Shown here: in pieces, positions 8,929-18,326 of the stretch
Numbering within the stretch: position 1 is the stretch's first letter
Layout of the letters: the number at the start of each line of letters is the position of its first letter
Source of the DNA: Clostridia bacterium
GTDB lineage: Bacteria; Bacillota; Clostridia; Oscillospirales; CAG-272
Assembly (NCBI GenBank): GCA_017504785.1
Contig: JAFVQL010000081.1
Location: 1 to 56,148, forward strand
Direction of reading: 5' to 3'
Length of the DNA stretch: 56,148 nucleotides
The notes under the pieces: generated by a model
Databases searched by the model: none
What the model saw: the letters and a program-made list of their open reading frames with translations, nothing else
Told to the model about the DNA's origin: nothing
Program-made: the position numbers and the translations under genes

Positions 8929-11838
8929 ATGGCCAAAAAGACGATGAAGCTCTCGCAGCTCTCCAAGGATTTCGCAATGAAATCCAAGGACGTGCTCGAT
9001 GCCTTTAAGGACCTGGGAATGGAAAAGAAAAGCGGCGCCAATGCAGACGACGTTGAATTTGCGCTCTTCTTCCAGAAGGTAACGAAGGCAAACCAGATCG
9101 AAAACCTGGATGATTACGTAAAGGGCGTGGCAAAGATCCGCGCCGAAAAGCCCGCGGTAGAAGAAGAGAAGCCTGCCGAGGAGAAGAAGCCTGCCTTGAA
9201 GACCGAGGCGGCATCCGAAAAGAAAGAAGAAAAGGCTTCAGAGAAGGCAGAGCAGAAGCCCGCGGCAAAGGCAGAGGAAAAGCCTGCGGCGAAGGCGGAA
9301 GCGAAGCTCGCAGTGAAGGCAGAAGAAAAGCCTGCACCCAAGGCAGAGCCTCAAAGACCCGCTTACCCGATGCCCCGCCGCCTCGATAAGCCGCTTGAGC
9401 GCATCGTGCCGAAGAAGCCCGATCGCCCCGCACAGCCGCAGGGACAGAGAGGTGGCTTTGACCGCTCCCAGCAGCGCCCCGACGGCAGAGATAACCGCCA
9501 GCAGAGCCAGCAGGGCGGCCGCCGCTTTGATAACGGCTACGGCGCACGCCCGCAGGAAAATCCCTTTGCAAGAAAGCTCGACAATATGAGAAGAGAAGCA
9601 CAGGGCTTCAAGCCCGCCGGCTCGCAGACCCCCGTGCAGAAGCCCCAGCAGGCATCCACGGCGCGCCCCGCACAGCAGGCACTTCTCGAGAAAAAGCAGA
9701 AGCAGGCCGCCGCTGCCGCGGCTGTAAAGCCCGCCGCTGCCGCACCGAAGAAGGAAGAGAAGAAGGTGCAAAAGCAGCAGTTCAAGACCATTACGCCTAC
9801 CGTTAACACGCAGAACGTCAAGGGCGGCGTTAACATCGGCGGTGAGTATAACACCACGCAGCAGAAGACCCGCGTTGTCGATATGCGTACCTCGGATGTC
9901 AACCTTTCCAAGTACGACGATCGCTACAACGAGCAGTTCTATGCCATCGCAAACGGCACCGATTCCAAGGCGCAGAAGCAGAAGCTGAAGAAGCAGGATA
10001 ACCGCGGTCAGTTTGCCAAGAGCGCAAAGGATAAGGAGAGAGCCGCGCAGGAGAAGATCAAGCGCATGGAGGCCGAGCTTGCAAGAAAGAAGCAGCTGGA
10101 GATCACCGTGCCCGATGAGATCACGGTTTCCGAGCTTGCACTCCGCTTGAAGAAGAGTGCCGCAGAGGTGATCAAGCGCCCGATGCTCATGGGTGAGATG
10201 AAGGGTGTAAACGATATTCTCGACTACGGCACTGCCGAGCTGATCGCGGATGAATTCGGCGCAAAGGTCACCAAAGAGGTTGTCGTTACCATTGAAGAAA
10301 AGCTCTTTACCGAAGCAGAGGATACCGAAGAGGATCTCGTTCTTCGCGCACCCGTCGTCTGCGTTATGGGCCACGTTGACCACGGTAAGACCTCTATTTT
10401 GGACGCGATCCGCCACACGAACGTAACCCGCGGCGAGGCGGGCGGTATCACGCAGGCCATCGGTGCATACCGCGTAAAGGTACAGGATCAGGATATCACC
10501 TTCCTCGATACCCCCGGTCACGAGGCGTTTACCGCCATGCGTATGCGCGGTGCAAAGTCCACCGATATTGCGATCCTCGTCGTTGCCGCAGATGACGGCG
10601 TTATGCCCCAGACCATCGAGGCGATCAGCCACGCGAAGGCCGCAGGCATCGATATCATCGTTGCGATCAACAAGATGGATAAGCCCACCGCGAACCCCGA
10701 TAATATTCTGAATCAGCTGACACAGTATGACCTTGTGCCCGAGGCATGGGGCGGTGACGTGATCTGCGTTCCCGTTTCCGCGCTGACCGGCATGGGTATT
10801 ACGGACCTTCTTGAAAGCGTTCTGCTCGTTGCAGAGGTAAAGGAGCTTCGTGCAAATCCCAATAAGCGTGCAAAGGGTCTGGTTATCGAGTCCAGACTGG
10901 ATAAGGGCCAGGGCCCCGTTGCGACCATTCTCGTGCAGAACGGTACCTTGCATCAGGGGGATTACGTCATCGTTGGTAACGCGGTTGGCCGCGTGCACCT
11001 GATGAAGGACGATAAGGGAAGAAGCATCAAGAGTGCAGGTCCCTCCGTTCCCGTTGAGATCACCGGTCTTGACGACGTTCCGCAGGCAGGCGACGTGCTG
11101 AATGCGGTTGAGGACGAGAGAATGGCAAAGGATCTGGCAGAGCAGAGAAAAGAAAAGCTGCGCCAGGAGATCCTTGCTGCCAACGCCCGCGTAAACCTCG
11201 ACGATCTCTTCAGCCAGATCGCAGAGGGAACGCAGACGCTCAACGTCATCGTAAAGGCCGACGTGGCAGGCTCTGCCGAGGCGGTCAAGGCCTCGCTTCT
11301 CAAGCTTTCGGGTGAGGAAGTTAAGGTCAACGTGATCCACAGCGCCGTCGGCGGTATCACCGAGTCGGACGTTATGCTTGCGACCGCATCCAATGCGATC
11401 ATCGTCGGCTTTAACGTGCGCCCCGATAAGAACGCGCTGGATTCCGCAGAAAGAAACAAGGTAGATATCCGTACGCACCGCATCATCTACGAGATCATCG
11501 ACGAGATCGAGGCGGCTATGAAGGGTATGCTTGCGCCCACCTATAAAGAGGTGCTTCTCGGACATGCCGAGGTTCGCCAGACCATTCGCGTGCCCAACGT
11601 CGGCACGATCGCGGGCTCTTATATCCGTGACGGTAAGATCACGCGCCAGTCGCAGATCCGCGTTGTCAGAGACGGTATCGTTATCTTCGAGGATAAGATC
11701 TCCTCTCTGCGCCGCTTCAAGGATGACGTTAAAGAGGTCGGAGAAAGCTACGAATGCGGTGTCGGACTTGAAAAGTTTAACGATATCAAGGTCGGCGATA
11801 TACTGGAAGCCTTCGTGATGGAAGAGGTACAAAGATAA
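8929..11838 (+). CDS. infB: Translation initiation factor IF-2
   Basis: This 969-residue GTPase recruits fMet-tRNA to the 30S subunit. After the N-terminal helical domain ([15 protein letters not shown]) comes a long Lys/Ala/Glu then Gln/Arg/Pro-rich linker (about residues 70-290). The G domain carries G1 GHVDHGKT (about 481), G3 DTPGHEAF and G4 NKMD, followed by the beta-barrel and C-terminal fMet-tRNA-binding domains ending at VMEEVQR. I chose ATG 8929, with a weak GGAAA 12 bases upstream; GTG 8920, which overlaps the ylxQ stop, is an alternative adding three residues. A terminator follows, so the rbfA, truB and ribF genes that often come next are absent here. Confidence 0.95.
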   Translation: MAKKTMKLSQLSKDFAMKSKDVLDAFKDLGMEKKSGANADDVEFALFFQKVTKANQIENLDDYVKGVAKIRAEKPAVEEEKPAEEKKPALKTEAASEKKEEKASEKAEQKPAAKAEEKPAAKAEAKLAVKAEEKPAPKAEPQRPAYPMPRRLDKPLERIVPKKPDRPAQPQGQRGGFDRSQQRPDGRDNRQQSQQGGRRFDNGYGARPQENPFARKLDNMRREAQGFKPAGSQTPVQKPQQASTARPAQQALLEKKQKQAAAAAAVKPAAAAPKKEEKKVQKQQFKTITPTVNTQNVKGGVNIGGEYNTTQQKTRVVDMRTSDVNLSKYDDRYNEQFYAIANGTDSKAQKQKLKKQDNRGQFAKSAKDKERAAQEKIKRMEAELARKKQLEITVPDEITVSELALRLKKSAAEVIKRPMLMGEMKGVNDILDYGTAELIADEFGAKVTKEVVVTIEEKLFTEAEDTEEDLVLRAPVVCVMGHVDHGKTSILDAIRHTNVTRGEAGGITQAIGAYRVKVQDQDITFLDTPGHEAFTAMRMRGAKSTDIAILVVAADDGVMPQTIEAISHAKAAGIDIIVAINKMDKPTANPDNILNQLTQYDLVPEAWGGDVICVPVSALTGMGITDLLESVLLVAEVKELRANPNKRAKGLVIESRLDKGQGPVATILVQNGTLHQGDYVIVGNAVGRVHLMKDDKGRSIKSAGPSVPVEITGLDDVPQAGDVLNAVEDERMAKDLAEQRKEKLRQEILAANARVNLDDLFSQIAEGTQTLNVIVKADVAGSAEAVKASLLKLSGEEVKVNVIHSAVGGITESDVMLATASNAIIVGFNVRPDKNALDSAERNKVDIRTHRIIYEIIDEIEAAMKGMLAPTYKEVLLGHAEVRQTIRVPNVGTIAGSYIRDGKITRQSQIRVVRDGIVIFEDKISSLRRFKDDVKEVGESYECGVGLEKFNDIKVGDILEAFVMEEVQR

Positions 11839-11882
11839 TATTTTGCAAACTATGCTTTGCAAAATAATGGATTTTTCCTTTA

Positions 11883-11931
11883 GATCGCGCATTTTTTCGT
11901 GAGAAAAAGTGCGCGATCTTTTTTTGTTTTT
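11883..11931 (+). terminator. Rho-independent terminator of the rimP-infB operon
   Basis: GATCGCGCA (11883-11891) pairs with TGCGCGATC (11910-11918) around an A/T-rich interior, followed by TTTTTTT-G-TTTTT. Confidence 0.9.
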
Positions 11932-11959
11932 ACGCTTCTTTTTTCTTTTGCGGGCGGAA

Positions 11960-12175
11960 ACGGCGACCTGCGATAAAGCAGGTGCGCCGAACGATGTTTG
12001 CCCTTGCGTGCAAATGATGTTGCCTTCGGCAATGATGTTTACTGCGTAAGTGATGTTACGCTTGACGGCGTAATGGGCAAACATCACATCACTCGCGACC
12101 AACGGGCGCAACATCATTACGAACGAAGTGAGTAACATCACTTCTTTACCACCCGAAAACAAAAACATTGTATAA
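11960..12175 (+). repeat. Dispersed modular hairpin repeat, copy 1
   Basis: It begins CGGCGACCTGCGATAAAGC and contains successive units of TGATGT plus a short hairpin (TTGCCTTCGGCAA, TTACTGCGTAA, TACGC...GCGTA), then a GGGCAAACATCACATCAC junction and inverted units ending AACATCAC. Copies 2 and 3 share the borders and spacers but have different yet still self-complementary stems. It fills most of the gene-free gap 11932-12250. Confidence 0.85.
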
Positions 12176-12250
12176 TTTTTTTGTGAAAATTGCATGGGTT
12201 TTCGCGCGTTTTTTCTCATCCCTCGTGCGCGCGCATTTTTTAAAACCCTC

Positions 12251-12279
12251 TTGCAAAACGCGGAGAAGTAGTGTATAAT
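12251..12279 (+). promoter_or_regulatory. Sigma-A promoter for the DUF6062-led gene run
   Basis: TTGCAA (12251-12256), a 17-base spacer and TATAAT (12274-12279), about 40 bases before the DUF6062 start. Confidence 0.8.
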
Positions 12280-12317
12280 ATTTAAAATAGGATTTTTATA
12301 TTTTGGAGGCAGAGTCT

Positions 12318-13013
12318 TTGGAACAGATCTATACCATACCCGTCAACGAGGCGTTTGACGCGGGACTTGCGGAGGGCGCGTGCGCCTGCCCCTTCTGCAC
12401 GCTTTACAAGAAGCTGCAGGAGGACGAGCTGGATATCATTCTCGGGGCATCCATGATGGAGCCGGATATCCGCATGATGACCAATCGCCAGGGCTTTTGC
12501 CCCACGCATTATAAGAAAATGCTTTCGAGAAAGCGCCGCCTCGGCATGGGACTGATGCTGGAAAGCCATCTGCCCGACGTCAAGGCGCGCCTGAAGGGAA
12601 CGCCCCTTTCGCATCTTGCCTCGGTGGGCTTGCTTCTGTCGCTGGAAAAGGATTGCTACGTTTGCAACCGCATCGATAAGAACCTTTCCGCCATGATTGC
12701 TACGGCGGTCTACCTCTACGGCACGGACGAGGCCTTCGTGAAAAAGTTTGAGAGCCAGCCCTATTTCTGCCTTCCGCATTACCGCATGATGATCGATTAT
12801 GCGTCGAAGAAGATGGCGAAAAGGGAATTCAAGGAATTTTTCCCCGTGGCGGAGAAGATCGTTGCGACCTATCTCGACACGCTCGAGAAGGACGTCAGCT
12901 GGTTCTGCAAAAAGTTTGATTACCGCTACGACGAGGAGCCGTGGTACAATTCCAAGGATTCCATCGAGAGAAGCATTCGCTTCCTCTCATCGGATAACGG
13001 CGAGATAGAATAA
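12318..13013 (+). CDS. DUF6062 family protein with paired Cys-X2-Cys motifs
   Basis: It resembles DUF6062, a Clostridia family of unknown function. I chose TTG 12318 because GGAGG (12305-12309) sits eight bases upstream; the frame opens earlier at TTG 12303, which overlaps that site. The protein has about 231 residues and two similar halves, each with a CXXC motif followed by C-X3-H-Y or C-X2-H-Y: CPFC then CPTHY, and CYVC then CLPHY. This layout suggests two metal-binding centres. There is no membrane segment. It is followed by a Rad50-like ATPase after 40 bp, so the two are probably co-transcribed. Confidence 0.8.
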   Translation: MEQIYTIPVNEAFDAGLAEGACACPFCTLYKKLQEDELDIILGASMMEPDIRMMTNRQGFCPTHYKKMLSRKRRLGMGLMLESHLPDVKARLKGTPLSHLASVGLLLSLEKDCYVCNRIDKNLSAMIATAVYLYGTDEAFVKKFESQPYFCLPHYRMMIDYASKKMAKREFKEFFPVAEKIVATYLDTLEKDVSWFCKKFDYRYDEEPWYNSKDSIERSIRFLSSDNGEIE

Positions 13014-13053
13014 AAACGAATCGAATTTCAGATCATTGAAAGGATAAAAGTCT

Positions 13054-15387
13054 ATGATCATCGAAAAAATCAATATTAAGAGCTTCGGTATGCTCCGCGA
13101 TATGTCCATGGAGTTTTCGGATTCCGTGAACGTCATCGAGGGGTGCAACGAGGCGGGAAAAAGCACGCTGGCTGCGTTCATAAAGTACATGCTGTACGGC
13201 TTTGACGCGGCGGACGGCGAAAACGGGATCGGTGAGCGCCGCAAGCGCATCAACTGGGATACCGGCAGAGCAGAGGGCTCTATGACCGTGCGCGTGCGCG
13301 GTCGCCGCTATCTGATCAACCGCTCCACCGTTTTGGTGGACCCCACCGCGCAGAGAAGCACCTATAAAGAGGAATCGGCTATCGTGGATCTGGAAACGGG
13401 AACGCCCGCCTTCGGTAAATCCCCCGCAGGCGAGATCTTTTTCGGCGTGAAGCGCGAGCTGTTTGAGAACACCGCGTTCGTAGGCGCGCTCGGCGAAGCG
13501 CGCATCGCGGAGGGTACCGTTAAGGAATCCATCGAGAATATTCTTTTCTCGGGCAGCGAAAGGCTCAGCACCGAGAAGGCCGCTGCCAAGATCAGCGACA
13601 AGATGGAGGCGCTCCTGCACAAGACGGGCACGGGCGGCGCGATCTACGAGCTGGAGCAGAAGCTTGTGGCCTTGGAGGACGAGCTTGCCCGCACCAACGA
13701 GGCAAACCATCTCATTCTTGCCAAGGAGGCAGAGCTGCACGAGATCCGCGAGAAGCGAGGCGCCGCAGAGAAGAAGAAGGAAAGCCTTCACGAGCTGGAT
13801 GCTTGCTATAAAAACGTCATGCTGATCAAGAGCTTTGATAAGCTGCACGATACCGAAAAGGAATACGAGCAGAGAAGCGAGGCGCTGGCGGATTATATCG
13901 AGGCCAATACGCACAATCATTTCGTTCCCACGCCCTCGTACCTCACCGATCTTGCGGTGGCGCGCCGCGGTGTGAACGATACCTACCGCCGTATGATCGA
14001 AACGCGCGAGAAGTATTCGGAGCGCAAGAGCGCGGTGGGCATCACCCCCGGCCTTGAGCAGGCGATCGCGCTTTCGGATACCGTTGGCGGCGAGGAGGCG
14101 GTGCTTCGCGAATCCTCCGCACAGCAGAAAAAGAAGATCAAGAGCATTGCCCTCACCGTTCTCGGTGCGCTCGTGGCGCTCTTTGCCTTGGTGGCAGAGA
14201 TCATTGCGAAGGGCGCGCTTGCACAGCTTTTGCCCCGCATCGGCTTCGGCGTTTTGGCGCTCGGCGGTATCGCTCTCGGCGTGTATGCCCTTCTCTCGCT
14301 CCGCAAGAGCACGGATGCGCTGGGGGCGCTCTGTGAAAAGTTCGGCACGCAGAATACCGAGGAGCTTGCCGCGAAGATGGCGGTGATCGCGGAAAACCGC
14401 AAAAAAAGAGACGATCTTCTTTCGAGCACGCAGGATGCAAGGAGTGCCGCAGAGGATGCAAGAAAGCAATACGACGATGCGAAAAAGGAGCTTACGAGCG
14501 TGATCCTTCGTTGGGGCGAGGAGCCTCCCACGGCCGCGCTGAACGAGTTTCTTGACCGCTTGGAGGCAAAGATCTCCGCATACCTTGAGCAGAAGAACCG
14601 TCTGACCGAGGAGAAGAGCCGCGTGGAGACCTTAATGAAGGAGATCCGCCGCTCACTGGCCGATACGAGTGAGATCGATATTCGCGCCAGAGTTTCGCCG
14701 CTGAAGAGAAAGGCGCTGACCGACGTGAACTACCAGGAGATCCTTGAGGGGATCGAGGAATGCAGAGCCGTGATCGAAAAGCAGGATCGCCTTGCTTTCG
14801 ACGTGGAGAACGAGCTTGCCGCGCTGAAGCTGCGCGCGAAGGATCCCGGCGAGCTTCTGACGAAGATCCAGGCGCTGGAGTCCCGCATCGAAAAGCTGCG
14901 CCTGCACCATAAGGCGTACTACATTGCACACAACGCGGTGGTCGGCGCGTCGGAAAATCTGCGCGAGGAGATCTCTCCGCGTCTTGGCGCGTACGCGACG
15001 AATCTGATGGAGATCATGACCGATAAAAAGTACACCTCTCTCGATGTTTCCGAGGGAATGCGCGTGACCTTTAAAAACGCCGAGGGACAGGAGAAATCCG
15101 TGGATTTCCTTTCGGGTGGCACGCAGGATATGACCTATATCGCCGTTCGTATGGCGCTGATCGATATGCTTTATACGGAGCATCCGCCCATCTGCTTTGA
15201 CGAAAGCTTTGCCCATCAGGACAACGTGCGCGCCAAGAGCATGATGGAGGCGATCCGTTATCTTTCCGAGGAGGAAGGAAAGCAGAGCTTCATCTTCACC
15301 TGCCGCGCAAGAGAGACCGCACTTGCCAACGAGGCGGTTTCGGGCGCAGGCATTTATAAGCTTGCCGCCGCGGACGCGCAGGATTGA
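13054..15387 (+). CDS. YhaN/Rad50-like AAA ATPase with central hydrophobic hairpin
   Basis: This 777-residue protein is of the SMC/RecF/Rad50 ABC-ATPase type. The N-terminal half of the head has KSFGMLRDMSMEF and Walker A GCNEAGKST (about 30-38). A long coiled coil follows, interrupted by two hydrophobic stretches at about 358-415 (ALTVLGALVALFALVAEIIA, GFGVLALGGIALGVYALL), a feature of YhaN-like proteins. The C-terminal head has the signature DFLSGGTQDM and Walker B-like PPICFDESFAHQD. YhaN homologues usually sit next to a calcineurin-like nuclease (SbcD/YhaO type); none is present here, and the upstream neighbour is DUF6062. A DNA-maintenance role is inferred from the family. Confidence 0.85.
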   Translation: MIIEKINIKSFGMLRDMSMEFSDSVNVIEGCNEAGKSTLAAFIKYMLYGFDAADGENGIGERRKRINWDTGRAEGSMTVRVRGRRYLINRSTVLVDPTAQRSTYKEESAIVDLETGTPAFGKSPAGEIFFGVKRELFENTAFVGALGEARIAEGTVKESIENILFSGSERLSTEKAAAKISDKMEALLHKTGTGGAIYELEQKLVALEDELARTNEANHLILAKEAELHEIREKRGAAEKKKESLHELDACYKNVMLIKSFDKLHDTEKEYEQRSEALADYIEANTHNHFVPTPSYLTDLAVARRGVNDTYRRMIETREKYSERKSAVGITPGLEQAIALSDTVGGEEAVLRESSAQQKKKIKSIALTVLGALVALFALVAEIIAKGALAQLLPRIGFGVLALGGIALGVYALLSLRKSTDALGALCEKFGTQNTEELAAKMAVIAENRKKRDDLLSSTQDARSAAEDARKQYDDAKKELTSVILRWGEEPPTAALNEFLDRLEAKISAYLEQKNRLTEEKSRVETLMKEIRRSLADTSEIDIRARVSPLKRKALTDVNYQEILEGIEECRAVIEKQDRLAFDVENELAALKLRAKDPGELLTKIQALESRIEKLRLHHKAYYIAHNAVVGASENLREEISPRLGAYATNLMEIMTDKKYTSLDVSEGMRVTFKNAEGQEKSVDFLSGGTQDMTYIAVRMALIDMLYTEHPPICFDESFAHQDNVRAKSMMEAIRYLSEEEGKQSFIFTCRARETALANEAVSGAGIYKLAAADAQD

Positions 15388-15441
15388 GGCTCGAAAAATC
15401 AAAGGAAAGGACTTGGCTGATTTGCCAAGGGTTTTGCGGCT

Positions 15442-16377
15442 ATGTCAAAAAAGATTTTGCTTGTTGGAAGTGCCAATATGGACCTTTCCATGAATATGCT
15501 TCGCGTTCCCGAGCCGGGAGAAACCCTGCTGGACGACGGGGGCGTTGCCTATCTGCCCGGCGGCAAGGGTGCCAATGCGGCGTGCGCGTTTGCGCGCCTT
15601 GGCGGGCACTCGGTCTTCTGCACGAAGCTTGGCGCGGATCTGCACGGTCAGAAGCTGTATTCTTACTATAAGGACCAAGGGATCGACACCTCTTACGTGA
15701 AGGTGGACCATGAATATCCCACCGGCCTTGCCGTTGTGATGAAGGAGTCGAGCGGAGAAAACCGCATCATCCTCTATCCCGGTGCAAACACGATGCTGAC
15801 GGCGGAGAACGCGCAGGAAGCCTTTGGCTGTGCGCCGGATGCGCTGTATCTCGGCTTTGAGATCCCCTTTGCGATCGCGGTGAGTGCCGCGCGGCTTGCC
15901 GCCGCGCGCGGAATTCCCATCTTCGTGGATGCCGCGCCCGCAAGCGAGGACCAGCCCCTGGAGTCTTTGCCCCCGATGGAGATCTTTTCTCCGAATGAAA
16001 CCGAAACCAAAGCCTATACGGGCATCGTTCCCTTTGGAACGGAGGGGTGCCTGCGTGCGGCACTGAATCTTTGCCGCCGCGTGAAATGCAAGCATCTCGT
16101 GATCAAGCTCGGCTCGCGCGGTGCGTTTATCTACGACGGAAAGCATTACGATATGATCCCTGCCTTCCGTGCGGAAAAGGTGGTGGACACCACCGCCGCA
16201 GGCGACGCCTTTACGGCGGCGATGACGCTTCGTTATCTTGAAAACGGCGGCGATATCAAGGATGCCGTTCGTTACGGCGCGGCCGCGGGCGCGATCACAG
16301 TATCGAGAAAGGGCGCGGCAGAGTCGGTTCCTACGAAGGAAGAGATCTTGGCTTTCCTTGAAAGAAATCCCGTTTAA
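15442..16377 (+). CDS. rbsK: Ribokinase (PfkB family sugar kinase)
   Basis: This 311-residue PfkB kinase probably phosphorylates ribose (or a similar sugar or nucleoside) with ATP. The N-terminal motif LPGGKGANAACAFARLGG is the ribokinase-type substrate loop, and DTTAAGDAF carries the catalytic Asp and anion hole. A small hairpin (CTTGGC/GCCAAG, 15412-15429) lies just before the start and could cover the weak AGGG ribosome binding site. No ribose transporter lies beside it. Substrate within the PfkB family is uncertain. Confidence 0.85.
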   Translation: MSKKILLVGSANMDLSMNMLRVPEPGETLLDDGGVAYLPGGKGANAACAFARLGGHSVFCTKLGADLHGQKLYSYYKDQGIDTSYVKVDHEYPTGLAVVMKESSGENRIILYPGANTMLTAENAQEAFGCAPDALYLGFEIPFAIAVSAARLAAARGIPIFVDAAPASEDQPLESLPPMEIFSPNETETKAYTGIVPFGTEGCLRAALNLCRRVKCKHLVIKLGSRGAFIYDGKHYDMIPAFRAEKVVDTTAAGDAFTAAMTLRYLENGGDIKDAVRYGAAAGAITVSRKGAAESVPTKEEILAFLERNPV

Positions 16378-16399
16378 CCGATATAAGAAGGGGAACGCT

Positions 16400-17338
16400 A
16401 TGAAAAATTACCGTTTGTCCGAAATATCCTTTCCCTCTGCGGATGGAAAGCATACGATCTACGGCGAGATCTACGAGCCGGCAGAAGGCGCGATCCGCGG
16501 CGTGGTGCAGCTTGCACACGGCATGACGGATTACGTTGCGCGCTACGAATGGCTGGCAAGCACGCTTTGCGATGCGGGCTACGTTTTTGCGGGGCACTGC
16601 CATTTGGGGCACGGCAGGAGCGCAGGCTCCGATGAGGATCTCGGCTATTTTGCGAAAAAGGACGGAATCTCCTATCTCATCAGCGATATGCATTCGATGA
16701 ATCGCTTGCTTCGCTCCCGTTATCACGGCATGCCCGTGATCGTGCTCGGGCACAGCATGGGTTCGTTTATTGCGCGACTTTACACCGCGAAGCATCCCCA
16801 CGCGATGGACGCCTGTGTCATTCTCGGTACGGGCGGAAAAAATCCCTTGCTCCCCTTTGGACTTGCGCTTTGCTCGATCCTTTCGCTCTTTTTGGGCGAT
16901 CGGCATCGCAGCGCGCTGGTTTCAAAGATGTCTACGGGAAGCTACTATAAGAAATTCGATCCCGCCGAGGGAACGACGGCTTGGCTCACGAGAGACGCCG
17001 CGCGCGTTTCCACCTATAAGACCGATCCGTACTGCAGCGTGACCTTCACGCTTTCGGCGTACAGAGATCTTTTCCGTATGCTCGGTGCGTGCAACAGCGC
17101 GTCCTGGTTTAAGGAGTATCCGAAGCGGATGCCAACCTTGATCATGAGCGGCGATCAAGACCCCGTCGGCAATTTCGGCAAGGGGGTAAACGAGGTGTAC
17201 CGCCGTATGCTTCTTGCGGGCTGCAGCAAGGTCTCGCTGAAGCTTTACGAGGGCGCGCGCCACGAGCTTTTCAATGAGCTCAACCGCGATGAATTTGCCG
17301 CCGATCTGATCCGCTTTTTAGAGGAAGTAACCAAATGA
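16400..17338 (+). CDS. Alpha/beta hydrolase, monoacylglycerol-lipase-like
   Basis: A 312-residue cytoplasmic hydrolase of the Hydrolase_4/serine aminopeptidase group. VVQLAHGMTDY forms the oxyanion region, VLGHSMGSFIAR the nucleophile elbow with catalytic Ser, and SGDQDPVG and GARHELFNE supply Asp and His. I chose ATG 16400 (GAAGGGGAACGCT upstream) over earlier in-frame codons that run into the ribokinase gene. Its stop overlaps the miaA start as ATGA. The natural ester is unknown; monoglyceride or lysophospholipid turnover is the family norm. Confidence 0.85.
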   Translation: MKNYRLSEISFPSADGKHTIYGEIYEPAEGAIRGVVQLAHGMTDYVARYEWLASTLCDAGYVFAGHCHLGHGRSAGSDEDLGYFAKKDGISYLISDMHSMNRLLRSRYHGMPVIVLGHSMGSFIARLYTAKHPHAMDACVILGTGGKNPLLPFGLALCSILSLFLGDRHRSALVSKMSTGSYYKKFDPAEGTTAWLTRDAARVSTYKTDPYCSVTFTLSAYRDLFRMLGACNSASWFKEYPKRMPTLIMSGDQDPVGNFGKGVNEVYRRMLLAGCSKVSLKLYEGARHELFNELNRDEFAADLIRFLEEVTK

Positions 17339-18309
17339 TCTACGCTGCCGCAATCACAGGACCGACCGCATCGGGCAAGACCGCACTTTCGGTGCGTGCG
17401 GCAAAGGCACTCGGTGCAACGGTGCTTTGCTCGGACTCCATGCAGATCTATAAGGAAATGAGCATCGGCACGGCGAAGGTGCGCCCTGAGGAAATGGACG
17501 GCGTTACGCATCTGATGCTCGACGTTGCCTCCGTCACGGAGGATTTCAGCGTATATAGCTACAAGGCGATGGCTCTGCCCTTGGCAAAGGAGGTCGCAAA
17601 GAGCGGCCATCTGCCTCTTTTCGTCGGCGGTACGGGACTTTACCTTTCCGCACTCACGAGAAAGGACGCGGAGGCACCCGGCCGAAGCGAGGAATATATG
17701 CGCCGCCACGAAGCGCTTGCCGCCACCGAGGAGGGCAAGGAGCTTTTGCACCGCCGCCTTTTAGAGATAGATCCCGAAAGTGCCGCCGAGATCCATAAAA
17801 ACAACGTGCGCCGCGTTCTGCGCGCGCTCGAGATCTTTGACACCACGGGCAAAACCAAAAGTGCCTGGGACAAACAGAGCCGCGAGGGCGGGGGAGAGGT
17901 ATCTCTTCTGCACGTCACGCTCGATTTTAAAAACCGCGATCTTCTTTACGAGAGGATCGACCGCCGCGTACGCATTATGATGGAGGAGGGGCTTCTCTGT
18001 GAGGTGCGTGCACTGTATGAAAAAGGACTTTTATCTAAAGATACTGCCGCGATGGGCGCGATCGGCTATAAGGAATTTTTGCCGTATTTTAGGGGCGAAT
18101 GCTCGCTGGATGCGGTGGTGGATGCGATCTCGCTCGGCACGCGCCATTATGCGAAGCGCCAGCAGACCTGGTTTCGCCGTCAGCCCGATATACACAGAGT
18201 CTTTATGGACACCGACGACGGAAAAATGCGCCCGCAGGACGAGGTGCTTGCCGAGATCATGGCGTTGCTTGTGCCGTATGCCGAGGCGCATTACGGATTT
18301 TCAAAATGA
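17335..18309 (+). CDS. miaA: tRNA dimethylallyltransferase MiaA
   Basis: This 324-residue enzyme transfers a dimethylallyl group to A37 of tRNAs reading UNN codons. It shows the P-loop GPTASGKTALS, the conserved DSMQIYKEMSIGTAKV, HLMLDVASVTEDFSV, VGGTGLYLSAL, and the C-terminal GAIGYKEFLPY and TRHYAKRQQTWFRR, which contact the tRNA. Length is normal. Its ATG overlaps the stop of the hydrolase gene by four bases, so it is translationally coupled; galK follows after 17 bp. The usual partner genes (mutL, hfq) are not adjacent. Confidence 0.95.
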   Translation: MIYAAAITGPTASGKTALSVRAAKALGATVLCSDSMQIYKEMSIGTAKVRPEEMDGVTHLMLDVASVTEDFSVYSYKAMALPLAKEVAKSGHLPLFVGGTGLYLSALTRKDAEAPGRSEEYMRRHEALAATEEGKELLHRRLLEIDPESAAEIHKNNVRRVLRALEIFDTTGKTKSAWDKQSREGGGEVSLLHVTLDFKNRDLLYERIDRRVRIMMEEGLLCEVRALYEKGLLSKDTAAMGAIGYKEFLPYFRGECSLDAVVDAISLGTRHYAKRQQTWFRRQPDIHRVFMDTDDGKMRPQDEVLAEIMALLVPYAEAHYGFSK

Positions 18310-18326
18310 TACGTTAAGGAGAAGAT

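Noticed and set aside
9238-12219. 993-codon minus-strand frame across infB
   Set aside because: IF-2 on the plus strand is unambiguous; the antisense frame arises from codon bias and runs through the terminator and repeat copy 1.
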